DNA of 64,000 nucleotides from positions 6,386,001 through 6,450,000 of the forward strand of contig NC_059568.1 in assembly GCF_905220415.1 (NCBI RefSeq). Reading direction: 5' to 3'. The position numbers were made by a program, and so were the translations under genes. Below the pieces are notes generated by a model. That model ran no database searches. It worked only from the letters and a program-made list of their open reading frames with translations, and had not been told where the DNA came from. Positions within the stretch are counted from its first letter, which is position 1, and each line of letters opens with the position of its first letter. Shown here piece after piece: positions 45,858 through 56,500 of this stretch. The DNA is from Colias croceus. Taxonomy: Eukaryota > Arthropoda > Insecta > Lepidoptera > Pieridae.

Positions 45858-46520
45858 AACCCCTTCCAGACGACACAATTTTTCGTCCAATTTGACTAGA
45901 TTGGCAATCAAATTGGGTCGTCTAGACGGAAATATGAAATTCAAGGTCATTGGGTGGTCGGGATCGGCCGATTTGCGATTGCCTTGGGATTGCCCGATCA
46001 AATTGGGTAGTGTGGACGCTAATTGGCCAATTTTTACTTGTAATCTCTTCCTGATGCTAGATATTTAAGCGTTACTATTAATCTCTCCTCAGGACTAACG
46101 GCTTCTCTCTTATCAGTGTCTTGTTTAGTAATGTATGGGCTTACTAGAGATAATAATTCATTAAAAGTGTCATGGTCCATCCGCATAAAATTTGTGAAAT
46201 CGACACTGTCCAGTTCTCTAACAATATTTATCTGACCTAGCAATATTTAACTCTAACAGTATTTCTTCTAAGCAACCATTCTTTGCTCCTTATCCTTTTT
46301 CTTTTTCTTTTTTCTAAATTTGTAGTTACAGCCAAAATCAGCCCCAATTTTTGTTTTTTACTAAGAGGCATGTTGCAAAATAAAAGTCCAGTCAGTAACG
46401 GCAACGGAGCAGAACTAAAATTGGCGATTTAATTGTGTACGTGTGGATAGAGGATCAAATTGGGCCCGATTCAATCGGCAATCAAATCGGCTGATTAAAT
46501 TGTGTCGTCTGGAAGGGGTT
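45858..46520. mobile_element. PIF/Harbinger element with internal deletion (TSD TAA)
   Basis: Perfect 24-bp terminal inverted repeats begin AACCCCTTCCAGACGACACA. TAA flanks both ends (45855-45857 and 46521-46523). On the minus strand 46034-46243 encodes a 69-residue HARBI1-like fragment (FMRMDHDTFNELLSL, SPEERLIVTLKYLASGRDY), after which the frame stops. The DDE catalytic region is gone. The element starts about 215 bp upstream of the Rrp6 start codon. Confidence 0.88.
46034..46243 (-). pseudogene. HARBI1-like transposase N-terminal remnant
   Basis: A 69-codon frame with hallmarks of PIF/Harbinger nucleases upstream of the first catalytic Asp: FMRMDHDTFNELL, SPYITKQDT, SPEERLIVTLKYLASGRDY. 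It ends within the region where the DDE core should begin. It is embedded in a TIR-bounded element (45858-46520), so it is a broken transposase and not a domesticated host gene. Confidence 0.8.
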
Positions 46521-46878
46521 TAATGTGAGTTTATAGGTTTTGCAAAGGTTTTGCACCTTAAAGCACAGCCCTATAGAATTTATCAACAATGCTATTATGC
46601 TTTCCACATAATATTTTTTAGAATATACCACTCCTGTGGTATACTCCTGTTCTACAGTTAAAAATAAGATTGAGGATCAAGGTTACATTGAACGTCATAA
46701 TCACAGTCTAAGATCACAGTCATAATATTTGAGGTGCGTTGGGAATAAGAGGCACCTTAGAAGTTTGTTGCAAATAAATATTTGTAAACAGTTAATTAAT
46801 AATTATGAATATTATAGCTAAAGTTTAAGTAATAAAGTTATTAATTATCTTTTGCGGGGACTCACGTTGATGGAATTT

Positions 46879-48699
46879 TTTTTTTTTTTTTTTTTTTTTT
46901 ATTATTGGTCTACAAAACTGGTTACAAAAATGTTTCTGATTTATTCTATTAATTATGTACTATCATGCAGTTGATTTATAACCTTCTGGATGTAGACACA
47001 GCATGCAAATTTACAAATTTTAATTGGATACCTTATCTATGTAACAATAATTATGATAACTATGTATTTATTTGATTAAATTTAATAATTTATTCCTAAT
47101 TGAGACCAGAGAACCACTAAATATATCTATTTCTGATCGGATACTATTTGCATAGGTGCACATTCGAAACAGAGGTGCATGTTGACCAAGATTAGTTTTA
47201 CTTAAAGGTGGCAGAAAACATAATCTGTTATGTAAACGAGTAGTGATACGCGGAATTGAGAGACAAATGCGCTCCAAGACATCAGGACAATCTGCTTCCC
47301 CATGTAGAACCTTATAAAGAAATAATATATCCGCTACTTTCCTGCGTGTATGTAAACCACTCAAGTTAAAGTACGACAGACGCTGGTCATAGGAAGTTAA
47401 AACCCTACATTTATGGTCTGAGTAACTAAGATGGTACAAAAAACGTTTCTGGACTCTTTCAATTCTATCGGAATGGACTTGGTAACTAGGGCTCCAGACA
47501 GCTGAACAATACTCTAGTATTCCACGAACGAGGGTGCTATAAATTAAAATGGTAAGTTGAGGTTGTTTCAGGAATCTCATTTGTCTCGTGACGAAGCCCG
47601 ATAATTGTGAAGCTTTTTTGACAATATGATCGTAATGGATTCTAAAACTTAAAGAACTATCCATGATAACGCCTAGGTCACGGATAAAGCTCACTTCCGT
47701 GAGTGGTAAATTATTGATTTGGTAAGTAACAGGTGTTCGAATTTTCTTTCTAGAAAATGTTATGTGATAGCATTTATTAATATTTAAGCACATGTGATTA
47801 TTTGTACACCATTTTTGTATATTATTAAGATCTGATTGAAGTATGTTAACATCTGTTTTATCCTTAATCGTTCTATAAACTTTTAAATCATCAGCGTACA
47901 TTCTATAGTTGGATTGTATTACACGCGGGAGGTCGTTAACAAAGATTAAAAAGAAGAGAGGACCGAGATGGGAGCCCTGCGGTATTCCCGATGGAATAGT
48001 ATAGGGGGTGGATTTAAAACCTCGGATTGAGACAAGCTGGGAGCGGTTGCGTAAATATGACTCGCACCATCTTAATAAGGATCCGTGTATCCCCATATTT
48101 GAGAGCTTATGTAATAGAAGATCATGATTTACTAAGTCGAACGCCTTTCTGAAATCGGTGTACACAGCATGCACCTCGAGATTCTTATCAAGAGCTTCAG
48201 CTATATCAGATACATAACCTACAAGATTTGTGTTTGTTGATTTACGGGGCAGAAACCCGTGTTGGTTTTGATCAATTTTACATTTAATGTGGGCCAAAAG
48301 TTTAGTATTTACTATGTCTTCTAGAACTTTTCCAGGTGTACTTAGAATCGAGATAGGTCGGTATTGGGCAATTTCGTTTAATGAGCCTGCTTTGTGAATC
48401 GGAGTTAAGTGTGCGAGTTTCCAAGTAGATGGGAAGAAGCTTAATTTTAATGATTCGTTAAAGATTAGAGTAAGTGGTATGTATAGGCCTTTGGCACAAT
48501 TTTTATAGAATATTGGTGGTATTGCATCGGGTCCTGGGCCTTTATTGGCATCTAAGAGTTTTAAGCGATTTAACACTTCTTTTTCAGATATTACCAACGT
48601 GCTAAAAGGGGCGACACCACTGTCTGTATCTGCATCATGCATATTTATGGAAAAAGACGTTGAATTCGATGAATAAGAATATACTGATTGAAAAAAATC
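46879..48699 (-). mobile_element. 5'-truncated jockey-like LINE with poly(A), 9-bp TSD
   Basis: Minus-strand insertion. The poly(A) appears as a T-run at about 46874-46900. ATGGAATTT occurs at both ends (46870-46878 and 48700-48708). It carries a long reverse-transcriptase frame (47068-48711) but no endonuclease. It lies between the divergent Rrp6 and Syx6 genes. Confidence 0.82.
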
Positions 48700-48711
48700 A
48701 TGGAATTTCAT
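47068..48711 (-). CDS. Reverse transcriptase of a truncated jockey-like LINE
   Basis: An open frame of 547 codons without stops. Motifs in order: FFPSTWKLAHLTPIHKAG and YRPISILSTPGKVLED (domain 1-2), HGFLPRKSTNTNLVG, VYTDFRKAFDLVNHDLLL, SGIPQGSHLGPLFFLIFVND, YRMYADDLKVYR (the YADD catalytic box), and FIRDLGVIMDSSLSF. The first codons overlap the TSD, so the annotated Met is accidental; the real element ORF2 would begin upstream with an endonuclease domain, which is missing here. The intact frame implies a fairly young insertion that was dead on arrival because of its 5' truncation. Confidence 0.88.
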   Translation of the reverse strand: MKFHDFFQSVYSYSSNSTSFSINMHDADTDSGVAPFSTLVISEKEVLNRLKLLDANKGPGPDAIPPIFYKNCAKGLYIPLTLIFNESLKLSFFPSTWKLAHLTPIHKAGSLNEIAQYRPISILSTPGKVLEDIVNTKLLAHIKCKIDQNQHGFLPRKSTNTNLVGYVSDIAEALDKNLEVHAVYTDFRKAFDLVNHDLLLHKLSNMGIHGSLLRWCESYLRNRSQLVSIRGFKSTPYTIPSGIPQGSHLGPLFFLIFVNDLPRVIQSNYRMYADDLKVYRTIKDKTDVNILQSDLNNIQKWCTNNHMCLNINKCYHITFSRKKIRTPVTYQINNLPLTEVSFIRDLGVIMDSSLSFRIHYDHIVKKASQLSGFVTRQMRFLKQPQLTILIYSTLVRGILEYCSAVWSPSYQVHSDRIERVQKRFLYHLSYSDHKCRVLTSYDQRLSYFNLSGLHTRRKVADILFLYKVLHGEADCPDVLERICLSIPRITTRLHNRLCFLPPLSKTNLGQHAPLFRMCTYANSIRSEIDIFSGSLVSIRNKLLNLIK

Positions 48712-48839
48712 GTATCTCGATGACTTTTTAATTATTTTGAAAGCTCTAGGCGTCTGTTACCTAAGCATTATGGCCCACGGGAAGTGTCTGGGAGTACCGA
48801 CATCTTATTTTAAACTGTATAATATTCTAATGCCTCCTC

Positions 48840-48898
48840 CGCTGAGATTAGCGCGTTCAAACAAACAAACTCTTCGGCTTTATAATATTAGTATAGAT
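48840..48898 (+). mobile_element. Tail of an RTE-type retroposon
   Basis: Only the terminal part is present: CTGAGATTAGCGCGTTCAAA, AACAAACAAACTCTTCGGC and TTATAATATTAGTATAGATG. Confidence 0.65.
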
Positions 48899-48974
48899 GT
48901 GTGCATGGTTTTAATTATTTTATAATTAATAATAAAATAAATAATTTAACAATTTCAATGATGGACCTATACGG

Positions 48975-49180
48975 AGTTAGTACCATGTACCAAGTACTTA
49001 CCAGTATGTACCAAGTACTTACTACCATATACCAAGTACTTACCACTATGTACCAAGTACTTACCACTATGTACCAAGTACTTACCACTATGAACCAAGT
49101 ACTTACCACTATGTACCAAGTACTTACCACTATGTATCAAGTACTTACCACTATGTACCAATTACTTAGTACCAAGTACC
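48975..49180. repeat. 21-bp minisatellite (TACCACTATGTACCAAGTACT)
   Basis: About nine to ten units of 21 bp, each a variant of TACCACTATGTACCAAGTAC(T). Because 21 is a multiple of three, frames on both strands stay open: YQVLTTM heptads on plus, STWYIVV and HSGKYLV on minus. These ORFs have no other support as proteins. Confidence 0.9.
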
Positions 49181-49193
49181 AAGTCCATGGACT

Positions 49194-49251
49194 TGTCACG
49201 TGTGTCGAATGTCACGTGAGGTGTCACGTGTGTCGAATGTCACGTGTGGTT
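49194..49251. promoter_or_regulatory. Cluster of four CACGTG E-boxes
   Basis: TGTCACGTGTGTCGAATGTC followed by ACGTGAGGTGTCACGTG and again TGTCGAATGTCACGTG: four CACGTG palindromes within about 55 bp, from a duplicated ~29-bp unit. It lies about 1.35 kb upstream of the Syx6 start codon and 3.6 kb from the Rrp6 start. CACGTG binds bHLH factors such as Myc/Max, USF/MITF or CLOCK/CYC; a function here is only a possibility. Confidence 0.4.
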
Positions 49252-49355
49252 TGGCGTGTACTAAATACCAAGTGCCAAATATCAAATACACTTATAACTT
49301 ATTACGGACCTAACGATAAAGAATACGATTTTGATAAAATTCGCCAATTTTGCTA

Positions 49356-49934
49356 TGGATGAGGTGCTAAAGTGTACTTTTTTAATACCCAAAATTAAAA
49401 AATATGTTTATAAAAAAAACTAAAGGGGTCCTAACAAAGAAATTGTGGGACCTTAAAGGACCTAACGAAGACCTATCGATTAAGGTTATTTTCGACCCAA
49501 AATTCTATTGCCTCCTCCACATTACTCGCGAAGTTGAATGAGGTTAGACGAATAGAATAATATAGAGAGGCACTTCGGCTTACTTCGTCCAACTTTACCT
49601 CGCCTCGGCCGACTTCCGTTTGTTGTCGGTTTTTGCGCCTGAGTCAAAGGGCACGAAGTTACCTGAAGTTCGTTCTGAACGAGTGTATAGTGTAGCACCG
49701 CGGACTTCAGTCAACTTCGGCCGAGTACTTCGCCGAGGAACTTCGCGAGTAGTGTGGAGGAGGCATAAGGATGCGGTGCTAAAGTGTACCTTTTATACCT
49801 AAAATTTAAAATATTATTTATAAAAAAAACTAAAAGGGACCAAACAAAAAAATGTAGGACCTTAAAGAACCTAACGGAGACCTATCGATTAAGGTCATTT
49901 TCGACCCAAAATTCCATTGATGTGGTGCTAAATT
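49356..49934. repeat. Tandem ~150-bp repeat split by a MITE
   Basis: Unit 1 (49356-49508) and unit 2 (49769-49918) share GGTGCTAAAGTGTAC, TTTATAAAAAAAACTAAA, GACCTATCGATTAAGGT and TTTTCGACCCAAAATTC. A third unit begins at 49919 (GATGTGGTGCTAAA). The MITE 49509-49765 lies at the junction of units 1 and 2. Confidence 0.75.
49509..49765. mobile_element. MITE with TGCCTCCTCCACA ends (257 bp)
   Basis: Left TGCCTCCTCCACATTACTCG and right reverse complement TGCCTCCTCCACACTACTCG, continuing CGAAGTT on both sides. The inside is rich in ACTTCG/CGAAGT motifs (ACTTCGGC, GGCCGAAGT-like), themselves repeated. Its TSD is not certain. Confidence 0.7.
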
Positions 49935-50589
49935 TGCATTGGTCTTGAACAACGATGATCAAAATCAATAGTTTTCAACCGTTTAGTGGTTTAGTGCAAT
50001 CCTACAGAATGTGCATGTATAATCTATGGTAAATGTCTTATGTCAAAGATGACAAATGTCAAAAATGACAAAATATGTCAAAACTTGGATGTGATAGATT
50101 TTGTTAATATGAAAATGAAATTAATTTCATTATTAATCGATAAATGTATTTCATTAACTTTATAGAAACTTTGAAAATTCAAAGACTATTAATTTGCTAA
50201 TTTTAAAGTAACTTTTGTACACAATTCTGTAGAAATGTACAATAACGAGCGTTATCATTGCTGCTCACGGCGAATAATATATCTAGACGATGTGTGATGT
50301 GATGGCTGCACCTTGACTTGGGTGTGAATTTTGCGGTTGCGCATTGAAACCTCAAGTTGTACGCAGCTGCAATAGACAGAATCTGCATAAGAGAGCAAGG
50401 GATGGAAAATATATTAACCAGTTAGGTATATCGGTGGTAGGTATCACTATGTCGATATTTTATGGGATAGGCGAAAGACTAGACATGTAAACGCGTTTGT
50501 TTTCATATTTGTTGCTTGTTTGCAATTGCCATATGCATTCAGTATAATCACATGTGCCTATTTTCTCAAATACACTATTATTGTTTGAC

Positions 50590-53500
50590 ATGACTTTGGA
50601 AGATCCATTTTATGTTGTGAAAGAGTAAGTGTCTTTTTTAACTTTTACCTATCATTTGCATAATTATTTATCTTACATGTATTAATCACAATCTGCTTGT
50701 AACAAATATGATTACAGTATGTTTTGTTTGATTTTTTATTTAATATTGGTACAATGAAATGGATATATTGTATTTTAATTTGCATATAAAGTTAGACTGA
50801 AATAAATGATTGATTGTTGATGAGTATTCTTCAAAACTTGTTGTCTTTTATATAAGAAGAAAGAGAATAAATTTTAAATTTGGGTAAACATATCAAGTTG
50901 CAATGGCCTTGGCCTAACTATATGTACTGTTTATAGCTTGACAGTCACAACAGTTTATGAATTACACCATTTCCATAATATATTATGGTGTGGGTGTAAT
51001 TTGTATCAAAATCAATAACACTAACACAGTATTGCTATACCGATTACATCAAGATATATAATAAGACATGAGTTAATATTTTTCTCTTCCCATTGTTTAT
51101 TTTAAAGGGGTAGAAAAAAATAAGGTTTTACATCAATTCAGAGGAGCTTCATAAATAAATTTAATATTTTACTTTCTTTGTTTATAAATTAATCACCCAC
51201 CCAACTCTTTTAATGTTACTCTTTATACATGTTAATAATGGTAATCTGGAAGAAATCGCTACCTAGCTATAAAGCCGCCATCTGTGCATACTTGTTTGTC
51301 TTACTGTATCTGTATTTTATGTTAATTTCTGTGTGTGCAATGAAGTATTATCTATCTATTAATGTTGTGGTGTTAATATTTTGCCAGTATATAATATGTA
51401 TAGAAGCGCATTGATAACATTGCATTTATAGATTTTGACCTTTACAAGGACTAATTTAATTCAATGTTTGAAAATTTGTGATGGATTATTGATAATACAA
51501 TAATGATCGGTGGTTCTACTTATTATTAGTTGACTAACCTAGCTTATAATTGCTTGCTCTACCATTAAGTAAAGTAGTAGTATTTTAAATAGATGAGAAG
51601 TGTTGATATAAATGTCCAAATAATGTCCTTTATATATTACAAGTCCTCCGCGCCTTCGCCCGCTTTGTCTTCAACCTAATAAATTATATACTAAAACCTT
51701 CCTCTTTAATGATTCTATCTATTAAAAATGCTGTATCAAAATCCTTTGCATAGTTTTAAAAGATTTAAGCATAAATAGGGACAGAGACAGCGACTTTGTT
51801 TTTACCATGTAGAGATGGAATAATGTTTACTCAATTAATTTTTTATTTTTTATTTTTTTTATTTCTTTATTTATATCAGGCAGCATTGCCCATATATTCA
51901 AACTCAAACTCAAACATTTATTTATTCAATTAGACTTCTTCGAGAAGCACTTTTGAAACGTCAATACATATTTTTATCATTTACCACCGATTCGGAAAGC
52001 AGTATCTATGGAGAAGAATCGGCAAGAAACTCCATAGTTGCTCTTTTAAATCATTTCAGTATTACAATTTAATTTTACAAAATATGTAAGTAACCGTACG
52101 TATATATTATCATAATATGCCAAAGAACTGTCCTGCGGTTCTCACGCGACAACCCTCCATGGGTTTTTATCTTCCATATATTCCTTAATGCTGTAATAGG
52201 CTCTCTGAACTAAGACGTTTTTTACATAATTCTTAAATTTAGCACTACTAAACTCTTTAATACTATGAGGAATTTTGTTGTAAAAAAGTATACCTTGACC
52301 CATAAATGAATTTTTAACTTTAGCTAACCGGTAAAATGGCATTTCAATTTTATTTCTGTTCCTTGTGCCATAACAGTGTCTATCTCCTACTCTTGTGTGT
52401 AAGTCTGCGTTTTTGTGTACATATAAAATATTATTAAATATATACTGTGATGGTACAGTGAGGATACCAGTATTCTTAAAGAGATCTCTTAGTGAGTCCC
52501 TAGCACGTAAATTATATATAGAGCGTATGGCTCTTTTCTGTAATATAAATATAGTTTCAATATCTGCAGCCCTGCCCCATAGAAGAATTCCATAGGACAT
52601 AATGCTATGAAAGTAGCTAAAATAAACCAATCTAGCCGTGTCTACATCGGTGAGATGCCTTATTCTTCGAACTGCATATGCAGCTGAACTAAGCTTAGCA
52701 GCGGTGGCGGCAACATGGGCCCCCCATTGTAACTTCTCATCTAGTGTCAATCCAAGAAAAACAGTAGAATCCACAGGGTATAATACCTCCCCGTTTAAAA
52801 TAATATCCCTTTTTACCTTTTTTACATTTGGAAGGATAAATTCTACACAATTTGTTTTTTTTGCATTTAATAATAAATTATTAGCAGTGAACCAATTGGA
52901 TATGCGTAAAAGAGCAGAGTTTACTTCGTCAACGTTTGAGTCATGTCTATCCACATTAAATATTAATGAGGTATCATCTGCAAACAGTACTATTTCACAC
53001 ATATCCTGCAAATAATAAGGTAGGTCATTAATATATACTAAGAACAAAAACGGTCCTAAGATAGATCCCTGCGGAACACCTATGTTAATCGGCGCACCGC
53101 GAGATTTCTCTCCATTAACAACAACGGTTTGTACCCTGTTCTGAAGATATGAAGCTATGAGGTCCTGAGATAAACCTTTAATACCATAAAAATTTAGTTT
53201 CCGTAATAGAGTGGTATGTTCTACACAGTCAAAAGCCTTAGAAAGGTCACAGAATATCCCTAAAGCATTCTTTGAATTTTCCCATGCTTTATATATATGT
53301 GACAAAAGAGCTATTCCAGCATCAGTAGTAGAGCGCCCCTTTGTGAAACCAAACTGTTTGGCGTGCAGTAAACCATTTGATACAAAATGACTACATAATT
53401 GGTTTAAAATTAATTTCTCGAAGACTTTGCTCAAAGTTGGTAAAATGGAAATTGGCCTATAGTTATTACAGTCTTCCTGGTCACCACTTTTAAATAAAGG

Positions 53501-56500
53501 AATTACTTTACTTAACTTTAATAAATCAGGGAATATACCACAGTCACAACATTGATTAAATATAAACGCTAAGTGGTTGGCAATGTTTTCTATAATATTA
53601 TTTACTAAATTTACAGACATTCCCCAGAGATCACATGTTTTTTTTAAGTTTAATGTTTTAAAAGTTTTAACAATTTCCTCTGCAGTCACATGTCGCAATT
53701 CAAATAATACATTACACTCAGCAACATGGTCCCTCAAGTAGGACTCCGCAAGCGCTGATGACGAATTTAATTTTTCGGTAATACTAACAGGGACACTACT
53801 AAAAAAATCTTCAAAAGCAAGCGCAACATCAGCACTTTTGTCAATGACCCTACCAGCATTAACAAGTTTTATGGTACTATTTGATTGGCTTTTGCCCATT
53901 TCACCATTAATAATTGACCAAACCGTTTTAACTTTGTTATCAGAGTTGCGTATTTTATCTCTGACATACAAGCACTTGGCAGTGAAACAAACTTTTTTAA
54001 AAGTTTTTGAATAATTTCTAACATAACTAAGAAATGACATGTCTTTGTTATATTGCTTCATGCCATATAACTCATATAAAACATTCCTGCATCTGTGTAT
54101 ACTAGGTGTTGCCCATTGGCTAAATGGTAAATCCTTGGTAATACTTAAAGATTTAACTTTAAAGATTTTTTCAAACTCATTATGAATTAAATTAAAAAGA
54201 TTTGTAAACATTTCACAAGGATTATTATGAAAGGATTGATCATTCAGGCCAGGCAATTTATTATTAATATTATCTCTAAATTTATGAATGCCTTTTTTAG
54301 TTATAGGCCTAACATTAATTCTTTTAAATGTAGGTATGCAATCCCATTCAAAAACTACTTTCTGGCCACAGTGATCCGAAGTCAGTGTATTGAGAATATT
54401 TTTTTCTAAAAAGTTACAATCACAGTAAACATTATCAATACAAGTTGCAGAACTAGGTGTAATTCGTGTGGGTTCATCAAAAAGTTTATGTAAATTAAAT
54501 GATTGAAATAAATTAACTATTCGTGTTGCCGTTTGTGTGTGTGAAAGTAAATCAATATTAAAGTCTCCACATACTATAACCTTCTTTTCACTTCTGCTCA
54601 AACGCTTTAATATTTCTTCCATGACTGTCTCAAACATATTATAGTCACTGGAAGGGCTAGTAGTATTATTAGTAGTATTGTTAGTAGTACTTATTCTAGT
54701 GTTAGTAAAACTACATATATACTTATTTTTAGATTTTAGAGTTATTAGCCATTCTTATTGATAAAATTATGTACATTATTGAGAACTTTTAAAATACTAT
54801 TATCATTTTTATTAATTCTATCCCTAATTGAAAAAATTTTTTTCCTTAATATAGCATAAAAATCTTCTACTCTGTATAATACAAACATATGAGATGCACT
54901 ACAAAAACGTGGCAATCCCATGAACATCCTGAATGCATTATTGTATCGTACTCTAAATGTGTTCATTGTTTTTTGTGTATGCTTCACCCACAAGCTAGGT
55001 ACTTGTATAAAACGACTGACAATAGGTTGTGAACAATAGCTTTTTGACATTCCTACTACATTTTTTAAATCTTCTTATTATCATGTTTGCCCTAACTGAT
55101 AGATTTCTTCTCTCCCTCTCTATATCCTCGTCATCACTCAGAGTGCTGGTAACGAAATGTCCCAAATATTTAAATTTACTTACATTAACCAACTCTGTTT
55201 CATTAAGATATATCGGAGGGATGCTGTCAGGACCCCGCCCCAACCGAAACACCAAAACATTGCTTTTTTTTTCATTATAAAGTAACCCATGTTCACTTGC
55301 ATATTTCTGACAGATTCCCACCAACACCCTGAGTCCTCTGATTGAGGGACTGAGGAGAACCATGTCATCTGCATAGCTCAGGTTATTAATGTTAAATCCT
55401 CCAATATGACTTCCGACATGAGTCGCACTCAGTTCCTCAATCAGGTCATTATAGTAGAGCCATTTTAATAGGCAACATTTGACAGTTCAACAAAATTCAA
55501 CAACGTAACCTAGTAACGACGACATAGAATAACATGATATTTCGTTTTGTTAGAACTGCACATTTGCTTAACTTTTTTCAATTACGATTACATATTTATA
55601 ATAATAATGACCGATACAAGTAATTTTAAGATTTCATTTTACTGATAAACCATCCTAAACATAATAAACAATTTCTGAATTGAAGAACTGACGTCGCTAC
55701 AATTTTGTGTCAATAACCCTTTTTTCTTTTTAAATACTAGAGACGTTACTCTAAAAATCGAAATGTGACATCTAGAATCGAATGCATTGATTACTTGTGA
55801 ATAAAAATCATCATAAATTAATAAATTCGATTGACAAATGTTTCAAATCCGTATCGATTAATACACTTTAATCGATGTTTTTAAGCAGGTTACCTCTCTT
55901 CGAAGATAAAATTGATAGACGTCAAATGTTGCCTATTAAATTGGCTCGACTATAATATACAAATTAAACAACAAGGGAGAGGTTAAACCACCCTGTCTTA
56001 CTCCACAATTTAGAACGTAGGTATCTGAGAGTGAATTTTGCCATTTTACTACATTCCGTTGATTTTGATACCAAAACCTCAAAATGCGAATAATGCTATC
56101 TGACACACCAGACCTTTGCAACTTGCCCCATAATTTATCATACACCACACGGTCAAACGCTTTACTTAAATCGAGAAAGCATGCATAAACTGATGTTCTT
56201 CTTTCTGTGTAATAAGCAATAAACTGAAAAACAGCGCTGGCAATGTTCCTGAACGTTGCAGCATATGCTGAGCTGTCTCCTTTTTGTCAGGGTCGTATGA
56301 CACACCTTAATAAAAAAATACTGATTATCAATTTTATTTTCTCTACGTGCTTTTTTATGTTATTAATTTAAGTGTTATTGTTGCTATTTTCTTGTCGTGG
56401 TGCTTTCTTATTTATCTTTTACGGTTCTTTATGTTTTATGTGTGTGTGTTGTGCTGTCCTTGATAAATAAATGTTTCTTTTCTTTTCTTTTTCTTTTCAA

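Noticed and set aside
46034..46243. HARBI1-like ORF as a domesticated host gene
   Set aside because: Only 69 codons, lacking the DDE catalytic region, and enclosed by TIRs and TSDs. It is a transposase remnant.
48901..49362. 153-codon ORF
   Set aside because: Almost entirely the 21-bp minisatellite and the E-box repeat translated. Frames on the other strand are equally open.
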